DNA of 64,000 nucleotides from JACCZX01 sp963786295 (lineage in GTDB: Bacteria; Pseudomonadota; Gammaproteobacteria; Burkholderiales; Burkholderiaceae_F), in NCBI GenBank assembly GCA_963786295.1, contig CAWAYV010000034.1, positions 175,021 through 239,020 of the forward strand, in the 5' to 3' direction. Of the stretch, positions 37,040 through 46,060 are shown one piece after another. The notes below the pieces were generated by a model that did no database searches, had not been told where the DNA came from, and saw only the letters and a program-made list of their open reading frames with translations. Numbering within the stretch: position 1 is the stretch's first letter; every line of letters starts with the position of its first letter. Made by a program: the position numbers and the translations under genes.

Positions 37040-38200
37040 ATGCCGCGCTGGTTACTGCCTGAAAATATCTCCGACGTGTTGCCGCGCGAAGCGCGCCGGG
37101 TTGAGCAATTGCGTCGTGCGCTGCTCGATCTTTACCGCGGCTACGGCTACGAGCTCGTCATCCCGCCGCTGATCGAGCACGCGGAGTCGCTGCTCACGGG
37201 TACCGGCAACGATCTCGATCTGCGCACGTTCAAGCTAACCGATCAATCGAGCGGCCGGTTGCTTGGACTGCGCGCCGATACGACTCCGCAGGTGGCCCGC
37301 ATCGACGCGCATATTTTGAATCGCCAAGGCGTGGTCCGGCTGTGTTACGCCGGCAGTGTCCTGCATGCACGGCCGCTGCATCCGCTTGCTGCGCGCGAGC
37401 CGATGCAGGTGGGTGCCGAGCTTTATGGACTCGGCGGCGTCGCGGCCGACGTTGAAGTGCTGGAGCTCGCGGTGGCGTCTTTGCATTTGGCGGGATTACG
37501 AAGTGTGCGGCTGGATTTGGGACATACCGGCGTCGTGCGCGGCATTCTTCAACTCAGTCCGCTGCCCACGTCGTTGGTTGACGACCTGCTGGCATCGTTA
37601 AACGCGAAAGACGTGCCAGCATTGCAACAGCAGTCGGTAGCACTGTCGAGCGAAGTGCGCGCGGCATTGCTTGGGCTGACGCGCCTGAACGGTGGTCGCG
37701 AAGTACTGCACGATGCGCGCCGTAAGCTTCCTCAGTCAGCCCCGATCACCGCGGCGCTCGATGAGCTCCAAGCGATCGTCGAGCGCTGTGGCGCCGATGA
37801 CGTCTCGATAGACCTGTCTGATCTGCATGGATACCGTTACAAGACCGGGGTCACGTTTGCGGTGCACACCGCGGGCTCTGCGAGCGAAGTGTTACGCGGC
37901 GGACGCTACGACGACATCGGGAAAGCATTCGGCCGCGCGCGACCCGCGGTGGGCTTCTCGATCTATTTGCGCGAGCTTGCCGAGCTCGCGGCGGACGACC
38001 CTCCGCACGCGATACTCGCGCCCGCCGATGCCGATCAGCGCTTGCGCGCACTGATCGCACAGTTGCGTGCCGCCGGCGAGATTGTGGTTCAGCGCCTTGA
38101 GAGCGAAACGGACGGGGCCGAAGAAAGCGAATTCATATTTGACCGCGCGATCGAGCGGCGCGGCGATACGTGGCAAGTCGTGTCACGCCAAGGAAATTAG
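37040..38200 (+). CDS. hisZ: ATP phosphoribosyltransferase regulatory subunit HisZ
   Basis: A 386-residue histidyl-tRNA-synthetase-like protein that regulates short-form HisG at the first step of histidine synthesis. It has WLLPENISDVLP, LRADTTPQVARIDAH and CYAGSVLHARP but lacks the anticodon-binding domain. The hflC-DUF2065-hisZ-purA order is standard in betaproteobacteria. hisG is not in the window. The 70-base gap before it holds a hairpin (AGACG/CGTCT at about 37010-37032). Confidence 0.93.
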   Translation: MPRWLLPENISDVLPREARRVEQLRRALLDLYRGYGYELVIPPLIEHAESLLTGTGNDLDLRTFKLTDQSSGRLLGLRADTTPQVARIDAHILNRQGVVRLCYAGSVLHARPLHPLAAREPMQVGAELYGLGGVAADVEVLELAVASLHLAGLRSVRLDLGHTGVVRGILQLSPLPTSLVDDLLASLNAKDVPALQQQSVALSSEVRAALLGLTRLNGGREVLHDARRKLPQSAPITAALDELQAIVERCGADDVSIDLSDLHGYRYKTGVTFAVHTAGSASEVLRGGRYDDIGKAFGRARPAVGFSIYLRELAELAADDPPHAILAPADADQRLRALIAQLRAAGEIVVQRLESETDGAEESEFIFDRAIERRGDTWQVVSRQGN

Positions 38201-38205
38201 GAACC

Positions 38206-39498
38206 ATGGTTCAAAACGTGGTCGTCGTCGGCACGCAGTGGGGCGATGAGGGCAAGGGCAAGATCGTCGACTGGTTGTCCGAAAGCGTCGATGGCGTCGT
38301 GCGATTTCAGGGCGGGCACAACGCCGGCCATTCGCTGGTGATCAACGGCAAGAAAACGATTTTGCGATCGATTCCGTCCGGCATCTTGCGGCCAGGGCTC
38401 GCGTGCTACATCGGCAACGGCGTCGTGCTGTCGCCGACCGCGCTGCTGAGCGAGGTAGACGAGCTGCAGGCGGCCGGTGTCGACGTGACGTCGCGGCTTG
38501 CGATCAGCGGCAACTGCCCGCTGATACTCGAGTATCACGTCGCGCTCGATCTCGCGCGCGAGATCAAGCGTGGTGCGTCGAAGATCGGCACGACCGGCCG
38601 TGGCATCGGGCCCGCGTACGAGGACAAGGTCGCGCGCCGTGCGGTACGCGCGCAGGATCTGTTCGATGCCGCGCGTTTTGCAGACGGTGTACGTGAAGCG
38701 CTCGACCTGCACAACTTTGTGCTGGAGCACTACCTCGGCGCTAGCCGTGTCGAGGCGCGCAAGGTCATCGACGACACGCTCGCACTGGCCGATCGCTTGC
38801 GGCCGCTGATCATCGACGTGTCGTACAAGTTGAACAGCGTGATGGCAAGCGGCGCCCGGCTGTTGTTCGAGGGTGCGCAGGGTGCGTTGCTCGATGTGGA
38901 TCACGGCACTTATCCGTACGTGACGTCGAGCAATACGGTGGCGGGTGCGGCAGCGGCGGGGGCAGGTGTGGCACCGCAGAGGCTCGACTACGTCCTCGGC
39001 ATCACAAAGGCGTATTCGACGCGCGTCGGCTCGGGTCCGTTTCCGACCGAGTTAACGGATGCCACTGGCGATCATCTGCGCAACAACGGTCAGGAGTTCG
39101 GCTCGGTCACCGGCCGGCCACGACGTTGTGGTTGGTTCGATGCGGCCGGGCTCAAGCGCGCCGTGCAATTAAACGGAACGACCGGTTTGTGCATCACGAA
39201 GCTCGATGTGCTCGACGGTTTGCCACGTGTGATGCTGAATATCGGCTACAAGATGGATGGCAAGGAGGTCGACATCCTGCCTTACGGCGCGGATGCGGTC
39301 AGCCGCTGCGAGCCGGTGTATGAAGAGTTTCCGGGCTGGAGCGAGTCGACACTCGGTGTGCAGCGTTGGAAAGACTTGCCCGCCGGCGCACAGCGCTATC
39401 TCGAGCGTCTGTCCGAAGTACTGGGCGTGCCGATCGATCTGGTTTCTACCGGGCCCGATCGCGAGCAGACGATCGTGCTGCGGCATCCCTTCGACTGA
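38206..39498 (+). CDS. purA: Adenylosuccinate synthetase
   Basis: A 430-residue GTP-dependent enzyme joining IMP and Asp, the first committed AMP step. It has the catalytic loop GTQWGDEGKGK at residues 9-19, FQGGHNAGHSLV, GTTGRGIGPAYEDK, and the GTP-binding GPDREQTI at the end. ATG 38206 follows TTAGGAA; the in-frame ATG at 38170 lies inside hisZ. Its stop overlaps the next start as TGATG. Confidence 0.96.
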   Translation: MVQNVVVVGTQWGDEGKGKIVDWLSESVDGVVRFQGGHNAGHSLVINGKKTILRSIPSGILRPGLACYIGNGVVLSPTALLSEVDELQAAGVDVTSRLAISGNCPLILEYHVALDLAREIKRGASKIGTTGRGIGPAYEDKVARRAVRAQDLFDAARFADGVREALDLHNFVLEHYLGASRVEARKVIDDTLALADRLRPLIIDVSYKLNSVMASGARLLFEGAQGALLDVDHGTYPYVTSSNTVAGAAAAGAGVAPQRLDYVLGITKAYSTRVGSGPFPTELTDATGDHLRNNGQEFGSVTGRPRRCGWFDAAGLKRAVQLNGTTGLCITKLDVLDGLPRVMLNIGYKMDGKEVDILPYGADAVSRCEPVYEEFPGWSESTLGVQRWKDLPAGAQRYLERLSEVLGVPIDLVSTGPDREQTIVLRHPFD

Positions 39499-40067
39499 TG
39501 ACCAACCCGGCGCGCTCAGAGTCCGATCTGTACGTCGACTGGGACGAATATCACCGTTCGATCGAGCGGCTGTGTCTACTCATTCACGAATCGAACTGGC
39601 ACTTCGATTCACTGCTATGTCTCGCGCGCGGTGGGCTTCGTGTGGGCGACGTAATCTCGCGCATCTACGACGTTCCGCTGGCGATTCTGGCGGCGAGCTC
39701 GTACCGCGCAGCGGCCGGCACGCGTCAGGGCCAGCTCGACATCGGCGAATACATCACGATGACGAGCGACGCGCTACGCGGGAACCTGCTGTTGGTCGAT
39801 GATCTGGTTGATTCGGGAGTGACGCTGTCGAAGGTCGTCGACCACTTGAGGTCGCGCTATCCGGCGATTGAAGAAGTGAGAACCGCCGTCATTTGGTACA
39901 AGGGAGTTTCAGCGGTCAAGCCCGACTATTTTGTTCAGTACCTACCCACCAATCCCTGGATTCATCAACCGTTTGAGGTCTATGACGCGATGGGACCGGA
40001 GAAACTGGCGGAAAGGCTAGAAGCAAATGAAATTTGTCGCCGGACGCGCAGCGGCCGGCTTCCCTGA
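39498..40067 (+). CDS. Phosphoribosyltransferase
   Basis: A 189-residue type I phosphoribosyltransferase with the PRPP-binding motif LLLVDDLVDSGVTL (about residues 96-109), ARGGLRVGDVISR and a C-terminal YLPTNPWIHQPFE. It resembles the hypoxanthine/xanthine/guanine PRTase-like genes that follow purA in betaproteobacteria, so a purine salvage role is likely. It is translationally coupled to purA. Confidence 0.87.
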   Translation: MTNPARSESDLYVDWDEYHRSIERLCLLIHESNWHFDSLLCLARGGLRVGDVISRIYDVPLAILAASSYRAAAGTRQGQLDIGEYITMTSDALRGNLLLVDDLVDSGVTLSKVVDHLRSRYPAIEEVRTAVIWYKGVSAVKPDYFVQYLPTNPWIHQPFEVYDAMGPEKLAERLEANEICRRTRSGRLP

Positions 40068-40077
40068 ATGAAACCCT

Positions 40078-40164
40078 TGGTGCCCAGGAAGGGACTCGAA
40101 CCCCCACAGTGTTGCCACCGCTAGGACCTGAACCTAGTGCGTCTACCAATTTCGCCACCTGGGC
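40078..40164 (-). tRNA. tRNA-Leu (CAG)
   Basis: An 87-base tRNA with long variable arm on the minus strand. Acceptor GCCCAGG pairs with CCTGGGC, the D arm has GCGAAATTGGTAGACGC, the anticodon stem CTAGG/CCTAG encloses TTCAGGT (anticodon CAG), and the T arm has GGGGGTTCGAGTCCC. CCA is encoded. It runs against the surrounding genes. Confidence 0.95.
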
Positions 40165-40233
40165 AAGCCGCGAATTCTAGCGGTGGTAGATATCTAGTCA
40201 AATAAAGTATGTTGTAAAGGAGTGGTCTGCTGA

Positions 40234-42681
40234 TTGCGACCACAGAAAGAAATTGTGAACAAAAAAATAAATCGCATTAATAGCGATTCCATCTTAGAAG
40301 CACTTACCGCGGCGCGTGCGCCGCTGACACCGCGCGACCTTGCCGAGCGCCTTGCCCTCGGCGCTGACGATCACGAAGCGTTCAATCGAGAAGTCGAAGA
40401 ACTCGAGCGCGCCGGCCGTATCGTGCGCAACCGCGCGGGACTGTTGCTCGTTGCCGCGCGCGCCAATCTGTTGTCCGGTCAGGTGCAAGGCCACCGCGAC
40501 GGCTTCGGCTTTCTGATCCGAGACGACGGTGGCGCCGATCTCGTGTTGTCAGAGCACGAGATGGCCAAGGTGCTGCACGGCGATCGTGTGCTGGCGCGCA
40601 TTACCGGCACCGACCGGCGCGGTCGGCCAGAAGGCGAGATTGTCGAAGTCATCGAGAGCCGCACCAACAAGCTCGTCGGCCGTTTGCTGAACGAGCGCGG
40701 GGTCATGATCGTCGTACCGGAGGACCAGCGGATCGCGCACGACATTCTGGTGCCGCCCGGCGCATCACTATCGGCCGAGCCGGGTCAGGTCGTCGTCGTC
40801 GAAATTCTGCAGCAGCCGCAGCGCTTTGTGCAGCCGGTCGGCCGTGTGATCGAAGTGCTCGGAGCGATCGACGATCCCGGCATGGAGATCGAGATCGCGG
40901 TCCGCAAGTTCGCGGTTCCGCACGAGTTTCCGGACGCAACAGCACGACTCGCAGAATCGTTGCCCGACACTGTATTGCCGAAGGATCTGCGCGGAAGAGT
41001 CGACCTGCGAGACGTTCCGCTGGTGACCATCGATGGCGAAGACGCGCGCGATTTTGACGATGCGGTGTATTGCGAGCCGTTTATGCAGGCAGGGCGCCGC
41101 AAAGGCTGGCGGCTGATTGTCGCCGTCGCTGACGTGAGCCACTACGTGAAGCCCGCCGATGCGCTCGACACTGAAGCGCAAAATCGCTCGACTTCGGTGT
41201 ACTTCCCGCGCCGAGTGATTCCGATGTTGCCGGAGAAACTGTCCAATGGGCTGTGTTCGCTGAAGCCCGAGGTCGATCGTCTGGTGATGGTGTGCGACTG
41301 CGTCGTCACGAGCAAGGGAGCAATCGACGCGTACCAGTTCTATCCGGCGGTGATGCACTCACATGCGCGGCTGACGTACACCGAAGTGTGGGAGGCTCTG
41401 TCGGCGCCGGACAGCAAGGAGGCGCAGCGCCTCGCCAGCGTGCTGCCGCACTTGCAAAATCTTTACGCGCTATACGAGTTGCTGAAGCGCGCTCGTGACG
41501 CGCGTGGCGCGATCGATCTGGACACCACCGAGACGTACATCGTGGCCGATCCGAACGGCCGGATCGAGAAAATTCTTCCACGTACGCGCAATGACGCACA
41601 CAAGCTGATCGAGGAATGCATGTTGGCGGCCAACGTGTGCACCGCCGACTTCATTGGACGCGCCAAGCAACCGGGGCTGTATCGCGTGCACGAAGGGCCG
41701 ACACCAGAACGCCTCGCCAACGTGCGCACGCTGCTGAAAACACTGGGTCTTACGCTGGACGGCGGCGATAAACCTGAGCCCGCCGATTACGCGCGGCTGT
41801 TGAAGCAAATCAAGCCGCGTCCCGACGCGCAACTATTGCAAACCGTGCTGCTGCGTTCGATGCAGCAGGCGATCTACAGTCCGCACAACTCGGGTCACTT
41901 TGGCCTGGCATACAAGGCATATACGCACTTCACTTCGCCGATCCGGCGTTATCCGGACTTGCTGGTGCATCGTGTGATCAAGTCGATGCTGTCGAAGCAA
42001 GCCTACGTGCCGGAAGTGTTTATCAATGCCGATGCTGCCGCCGCTCCAGCAGCCGCGCGAGCGGCGTTGCGAGCGTCACACAACCGCAAGCCGACCGATG
42101 AAAGCGAAGGGATCGCGCTTTGGGAAAAACTCGGATTACTGTGTTCGGCCAATGAACGGCGTGCGGACGATGCATCGCGCGACGTGGAAGCGTGGCTGAA
42201 GAGCTATTACATGCGCGAGCGTGTCGGCGAGACGTATACCGGCACCGTGAGTTCGGTCGTACCGTTCGGGGCGTTTATCGTGCTCGATGATTTGTACATC
42301 GAAGGCCTGGTGCACGTCTCCGAGCTCGGAACCGAATATTTCTTGTACAACGAAGCGCTGCATGAATTGCGCGGCGAACGCACGGGCCTGCGTTACCGGT
42401 TGGGGGATCGCCTGACGGTGCAAGTCGCGCGCGTCGATCTGGAAGCCCGGCGCATCGATTTCCGGCTCGTCAAGGCCGATACGCGCAAGTCGCTGCTGGC
42501 CGCGAACGTGCCGGAGCCGAAGGAGCGAGAGCGCAAACGTGGCGAGAGCGTCGAAGAGCGCCGCGCCCGGCAGGCGAAAGTCGAGCGCCGGCAAGTGCGG
42601 CGCGGACAACTGCACAAGATCGGCGGCAAAGGTGTTCGCGGGCGCGACAGCAAGGTCCGCGCGACGAAGCGCGGTCGTTAA
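40234..42681 (+). CDS. rnr: Ribonuclease R
   Basis: A 3'-5' exoribonuclease of about 815 residues: N-terminal helix-turn-helix (LEALTAARAPLTPRDLAERL), two cold-shock domains, the RNB core with DGEDARDFDDAVY metal Asps and HFTSPIRRYPDLLVHR, an S1 domain (GETYTGTVSSVVPFGAFIVLD) and a very basic tail rich in Arg and Lys. It degrades structured RNA. TTG 40234 has AAAGGAG 12 bases ahead; GTG 40255 is an alternative start seven residues in. It forms a pair with rlmB. Confidence 0.94.
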   Translation: MRPQKEIVNKKINRINSDSILEALTAARAPLTPRDLAERLALGADDHEAFNREVEELERAGRIVRNRAGLLLVAARANLLSGQVQGHRDGFGFLIRDDGGADLVLSEHEMAKVLHGDRVLARITGTDRRGRPEGEIVEVIESRTNKLVGRLLNERGVMIVVPEDQRIAHDILVPPGASLSAEPGQVVVVEILQQPQRFVQPVGRVIEVLGAIDDPGMEIEIAVRKFAVPHEFPDATARLAESLPDTVLPKDLRGRVDLRDVPLVTIDGEDARDFDDAVYCEPFMQAGRRKGWRLIVAVADVSHYVKPADALDTEAQNRSTSVYFPRRVIPMLPEKLSNGLCSLKPEVDRLVMVCDCVVTSKGAIDAYQFYPAVMHSHARLTYTEVWEALSAPDSKEAQRLASVLPHLQNLYALYELLKRARDARGAIDLDTTETYIVADPNGRIEKILPRTRNDAHKLIEECMLAANVCTADFIGRAKQPGLYRVHEGPTPERLANVRTLLKTLGLTLDGGDKPEPADYARLLKQIKPRPDAQLLQTVLLRSMQQAIYSPHNSGHFGLAYKAYTHFTSPIRRYPDLLVHRVIKSMLSKQAYVPEVFINADAAAAPAAARAALRASHNRKPTDESEGIALWEKLGLLCSANERRADDASRDVEAWLKSYYMRERVGETYTGTVSSVVPFGAFIVLDDLYIEGLVHVSELGTEYFLYNEALHELRGERTGLRYRLGDRLTVQVARVDLEARRIDFRLVKADTRKSLLAANVPEPKERERKRGESVEERRARQAKVERRQVRRGQLHKIGGKGVRGRDSKVRATKRGR

Positions 42682-42719
42682 TTGGCCTGACGAAGAGCTT
42701 TGATGAACAAGCGTTGTTG

Positions 42720-43469
42720 ATGAGCAGGCAAATACTGGCCGGTTTTCACGCGGTCGGCGCGCGATTGCGGCACGCACCTGCCTCGATCGAAACGATCTAC
42801 GTCGACGAGCGGCGGCGTGACGGCCGAATGGTCGACTTGCAGCAGCGCGCGAAATCCCTCGGCGTGCGGGTCGCGCTCATCGACGCCGAGCGATTGCGCG
42901 GGCTCGCGGGCGAAGCACCACATCAAGGCGTCGTTGCACTGGCCGCGGAGCTTGAGCAGGCCATATCGCTCGATGACGTGCTGAATCGCATCGATGCGAA
43001 CACGCTGCTGTTGCTGCTCGATGGAGTGACCGATCCACGCAACCTCGGAGCCTGTTTGCGTGTGGCCGACGCCGCCGGCGTCAGCGCCGTTATCGTGCCG
43101 CGCGATCGATCCGCCGGGTTAACACCCTCGGCGCTGAAAGCGGCCGCTGGAGCGGCTGAAACGGTGCCGCTGATCGCGGTAACCAACCTGGCGCGCGCGA
43201 TGGATGACTTGCGCGATGTCGATGTGCGGATGGTGGGTGCGGCCGGCGAGGCTAAGCAATCGATCTATGAACTCGATTTGACGGGGCCGCTGGCGTGGGC
43301 TCTTGGCGCGGAAGACAGCGGGCTGCGCCGGTTGACGCGCGAGCGATGCGATGTGCTTGCGCACATTCCGCTCGCAGGACATGTCGAAAGTCTGAACGTG
43401 TCAGTCGCGACGGGAATATGCCTGTTCGAATCGAAGCGGCAGCGCAGTATGTCCCGCACCGGGGCTTGA
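42720..43469 (+). CDS. rlmB: 23S rRNA (guanosine-2251-2'-O) methyltransferase RlmB
   Basis: A 249-residue SpoU-class (SPOUT) methyltransferase. An N-terminal substrate-binding domain (ILAGFHAVGARLRHAP) is followed by the knotted domain with motifs DGVTDPRNLGACLR, LGAEDSGLRRL and IPLAGHVESLNVSVATGICLFE. ATG 42720 is 39 bases after the rnr stop, the usual rnr-rlmB arrangement. Confidence 0.95.
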   Translation: MSRQILAGFHAVGARLRHAPASIETIYVDERRRDGRMVDLQQRAKSLGVRVALIDAERLRGLAGEAPHQGVVALAAELEQAISLDDVLNRIDANTLLLLLDGVTDPRNLGACLRVADAAGVSAVIVPRDRSAGLTPSALKAAAGAAETVPLIAVTNLARAMDDLRDVDVRMVGAAGEAKQSIYELDLTGPLAWALGAEDSGLRRLTRERCDVLAHIPLAGHVESLNVSVATGICLFESKRQRSMSRTGA

Positions 43470-43482
43470 TCCCGCGCGCACA

Positions 43483-44241
43483 GTGAAGCCTGCCAGTACC
43501 CGCTTGAACTTGTCGAGCCTGGACGCTGCGCGCGAACACATCGCGCACGCGCGCCGCGTCGCTGTTCTGACCGGCGCCGGCATCTCGGCCGAAAGCGGGA
43601 TTCCGACTTTTCGCGACGCGACCACTGGCCTGTGGGCGAGATTCGATCCGATGCAACTCGCGTCCGAGGACGGATTTCGCGCCGATCCGCCGTTGGTATG
43701 GCGCTGGTACGCATGGCGGCGCGGGTTAGTTGCCAATGCACAACCGAACGCCGGGCACTATGCGCTCGCGTCCGCGCAATCGCGTTTTGATTCGTTCGAG
43801 TTGATTACGCAGAATGTCGACGGCTTGCACGCACGCGCCGGTAGTGCACCGATCGAACTGCACGGCAGCATCGTGCGCACCGTGTGCCTGGCGCGGTGCG
43901 GCTTTGCCGAGGATGATCCAAAGCGATTGCCTCCCGGCGAGCCGCCGCGCTGTCCCAGGTGTAACGATTGGCTGCGCCCGGACGTCGTCTGGTTCGGCGA
44001 GATGCTCGATGTGGCGACACTGCAGCAAGCGCAGGCGGCCGCTGCGCGCTGCGATGTCATAGTGGTGATTGGCACCTCCGGCCTGGTGTATCCCGCCGCG
44101 GGACTACCCGCCGAGGCGTTGCGCCATGGTGCGAAGGTCGTCATCGTCAATCCGCAGGCGAGCGAGCTGGATGAACTCGCGACGGTCGTCGTCCGGGGCA
44201 CGGCGGCCGTGGAGCTGCCCAGGCTCTTTGCCGCCGTTTGA
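43483..44241 (+). CDS. SIR2-family NAD-dependent protein deacylase (class III)
   Basis: A 252-residue sirtuin with GAGISAESGIPTFRD, QNVDGLH, the catalytic His in ELHGS, zinc Cys pairs (CLARC and CPRC) and GTSGLVYPAAG. The YAWRR segment matches the Tyr-x-x-Arg pocket of SIRT5/CobB-like desuccinylases, so it may remove succinyl or similar acyl groups from lysines. GTG start at 43483. It separates rlmB from the rpsF operon and overlaps a possible promoter at its stop. Confidence 0.93.
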   Translation: MKPASTRLNLSSLDAAREHIAHARRVAVLTGAGISAESGIPTFRDATTGLWARFDPMQLASEDGFRADPPLVWRWYAWRRGLVANAQPNAGHYALASAQSRFDSFELITQNVDGLHARAGSAPIELHGSIVRTVCLARCGFAEDDPKRLPPGEPPRCPRCNDWLRPDVVWFGEMLDVATLQQAQAAAARCDVIVVIGTSGLVYPAAGLPAEALRHGAKVVIVNPQASELDELATVVVRGTAAVELPRLFAAV

Positions 44242-44286
44242 CACCCATCAACGCGTTGCCCATTAGCCGGCGTTTCAGGCTAGAAT
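44238..44286 (+). promoter_or_regulatory. Candidate promoter of the rpsF operon
   Basis: TTGACA at 44238-44243 overlaps the sirtuin stop, and TAGAAT at 44281-44286 resembles a -10 box; TTGCCC at 44256-44261 lies 19 bases before it. No pairing has ideal spacing, but the 144-base gap before rpsF must drive a strong operon and these are its best sigma-70-like hexamers. Confidence 0.4.
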
Positions 44287-44335
44287 CGCGCGCTTTTTCA
44301 AGCGCTTGCAGCTTGTTGGACGCAAGCGCGCCTCC

Positions 44336-44367
44336 TTGCCACACCGCGGAACGTCCCCGGGTGGCTT
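44336..44367 (+). promoter_or_regulatory. Possible S6:S18-binding leader hairpin
   Basis: GCCACACCG and GGGTGGC can form a stem with an unpaired CCG-type bulge and a variable loop, 20 bases before rpsF. A CACCG-containing bulged hairpin bound by the S6:S18 pair is known upstream of rpsF in many bacteria. The match is by eye and needs a covariance-model test. Confidence 0.45.
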
Positions 44368-44385
44368 ATTCCACAAGGACTATTA

Positions 44386-44812
44386 ATGCGTCATTACGAA
44401 ATCTGTTTCATCGTGCATCCCGATCAGAGCGAGCAAGTGCCCGCGATGATCGATCGCTACAAGGCGATGATCGCCAATAACAAGGGCGCCATTCACCGCG
44501 TCGAAGATTGGGGCCGGCGCCAACTGGCGTATCCGATCGACAAGCTGGCGAAAGCACACTACGTGCTGCTCAATATCGAGTGCGACAGCAAGACGCTGGA
44601 CGAACTCGAAAACGCGTTCCGCTACAACGACGCGGTGCTGCGCCATTTGACCGTCAAGATGAAGAGAGCCGAGACCGCGGCGTCGCCGATGATGAAGATT
44701 GTCGAGCGCGAAGAAGCGCGCAAGGCTGCTGCCGAGCAGTCAGGCGGGTCAGACGCAATCACCGGCGCAGCCCAGTGTGGTGGCTGTGCCTGTCGCAGAG
44801 GAAACGGCGTAG
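44386..44812 (+). CDS. rpsF: Ribosomal protein S6 (bS6), one inserted base near the end
   Basis: bS6 of about 141 residues, starting MRHYEICFIVHPDQSEQV, with GAIHRVEDWGRRQLAYPI and FRYNDAVLRHLTVKM. Near the C-terminus the frame breaks at the GGGT around 44746-44750; removing one base gives an Ala/Val/Pro-rich acidic tail ending VAVPVAEETA and a stop at 44812. The uncorrected frame would run 222 residues, through priB. S6 binds 16S rRNA with S18. Confidence 0.93.
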
Positions 44813-44863
44813 CCCGGCGGACTGCGGCAAGCGGTGCATCGGTGAATCGGTTAGAACACGTGC

Positions 44864-45163
44864 GTGAATCAGCTTCGCATTCGCGGCAAGGCCGTGGCGA
44901 AAAGCGCGTTGCGCTATACGCCCGCCGGCGTCGCGGTGCTGGAAGCGAGCTTCGAGCACGAGGGCACAGTGACCGAGGCGACAGCAGAGCGCACATTGGC
45001 GTTCGAGTTCTCCGTCATCGCGCTGGGTGCAGTGGCGCAATCACTCGATCGTGAGCCGCTGGGCAAGCCGATGATGCTCGAAGGATTTATCGCGCCGCGC
45101 ACACGTCGATCGACGCGGCTGGTGATGCACATTACCGAATACAAAGCTAGCGAGGGAGTTTGA
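44864..45163 (+). CDS. priB: Primosomal replication protein N (PriB)
   Basis: A 99-residue single-strand-binding OB-fold protein that helps restart stalled forks by bridging PriA and DnaT. The sequence NQLRIRGKAV begins after a GTG at 44864, and GFIAPRTRRSTRLVMHITEY marks the C-terminal part. Its place between rpsF and rpsR is the conserved enterobacterial and betaproteobacterial arrangement. Confidence 0.92.
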   Translation: MNQLRIRGKAVAKSALRYTPAGVAVLEASFEHEGTVTEATAERTLAFEFSVIALGAVAQSLDREPLGKPMMLEGFIAPRTRRSTRLVMHITEYKASEGV

Positions 45164-45164
45164 A

Positions 45165-45452
45165 ATGGCATTTGGAGCACGAGGCAAATTCAAAGGCAAG
45201 GGCAAGGGCCCGCGACGCGAGAACAAGCAAAATGCGTTGTTCAAGCGCAAGCGGTTCTGCCGCTTTACCGTCGAGAACGTCGAGCAGATCGACTACAAGG
45301 ATGTCGACACGCTGCGCGACTTTATCGGCGAGAACGGGAAGATCACGCCGGCGCGCTTGACGGGCACCAAGGCGCACTATCAGCGCCAACTCGACACCGC
45401 GATCAAGCGCGCGCGCTTCCTGGCGCTGCTGCCGTATACCGATACGCATTGA
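45165..45452 (+). CDS. rpsR: Ribosomal protein S18 (bS18)
   Basis: A 95-residue protein with FKRKRFCRFTVENVEQIDYKD and PARLTGTKAHYQRQLDTAIKRARFLALLPY, the bS18 core, plus a Gly/Lys-rich N-terminal extension. It starts two bases after priB and pairs with S6 in the 30S platform. Confidence 0.97.
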   Translation: MAFGARGKFKGKGKGPRRENKQNALFKRKRFCRFTVENVEQIDYKDVDTLRDFIGENGKITPARLTGTKAHYQRQLDTAIKRARFLALLPYTDTH

Positions 45453-45473
45453 TCGCAGCCAAGGACCAGACTT

Positions 45474-45926
45474 ATGCAAGTTATCTTGTTGGAGAAGGTG
45501 ATCAACCTCGGGCAGTTGGGCGACGTGGTCAAGGTCAAAGAGGGCTACGCGCGCAATTTTCTGATCCCGCAGGGCAAAGCGCGCCGTGCGACTGACACGG
45601 CGATCAAGGAATTCGAAACGCGCCGTGCGGATCTCGAGAAAGCGCAGTCGGACCGTCTGTCGGCCGCGCAAGCGGTAAACGCCAGGCTGACAGGCTCGAG
45701 TGTCAGGATCCCGGCCAAGGCAGGCGTCGATGGCAAGTTATTCGGCTCGGTGACCAACTTCGACATTGCCGAAGCGCTCGGCAAGCAGGGCTTCGAAGTC
45801 AACAAAGGGCAGATCCGTATGCCGCAGGGCCCGCTCAAGGCGGTCGGCGAACATCATGTGTCGGTGGTGCTGCATACCGACGTGGTGGCAGACATCACGG
45901 TGACCGTGGTCGGCGAACAAGCCTAG
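45474..45926 (+). CDS. rplI: Ribosomal protein L9 (bL9)
   Basis: A 150-residue protein with the bL9 signature MQVILLEKVINLGQLGDVVKVK and GYARNFLIPQGKA, a long connecting helix and a C-terminal domain with GKLFGSVTNFDIAEAL. AAGGACC lies just upstream. A strong terminator follows. Confidence 0.97.
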   Translation: MQVILLEKVINLGQLGDVVKVKEGYARNFLIPQGKARRATDTAIKEFETRRADLEKAQSDRLSAAQAVNARLTGSSVRIPAKAGVDGKLFGSVTNFDIAEALGKQGFEVNKGQIRMPQGPLKAVGEHHVSVVLHTDVVADITVTVVGEQA

Positions 45927-45945
45927 CTCCGGCGGCTTTGAACCG

Positions 45946-45975
45946 AATGGCGGCCGGCTCGGCCGCCATTTTTTT
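45946..45975 (+). terminator. Rho-independent terminator after rplI
   Basis: AATGGCGGCCG pairs perfectly with CGGCCGCCATT around GCT, followed by a T run. It closes the rpsF-priB-rpsR-rplI operon ahead of dnaB. Confidence 0.92.
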
Positions 45976-46060
45976 GCTGCGCACCGTCAATGGCGCCGCC
46001 CGGCCCGCAACCGCTTGATATAGTTTGCGGTCCACCTCCGCAGTTCCTCCACCCTCACTC

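Noticed and set aside
44386..45054. A 222-residue extended rpsF frame overlapping priB
   Set aside because: After about residue 120 it becomes Arg/Gly-rich shadow sequence; removing one base restores a normal S6 tail and stop at 44812.
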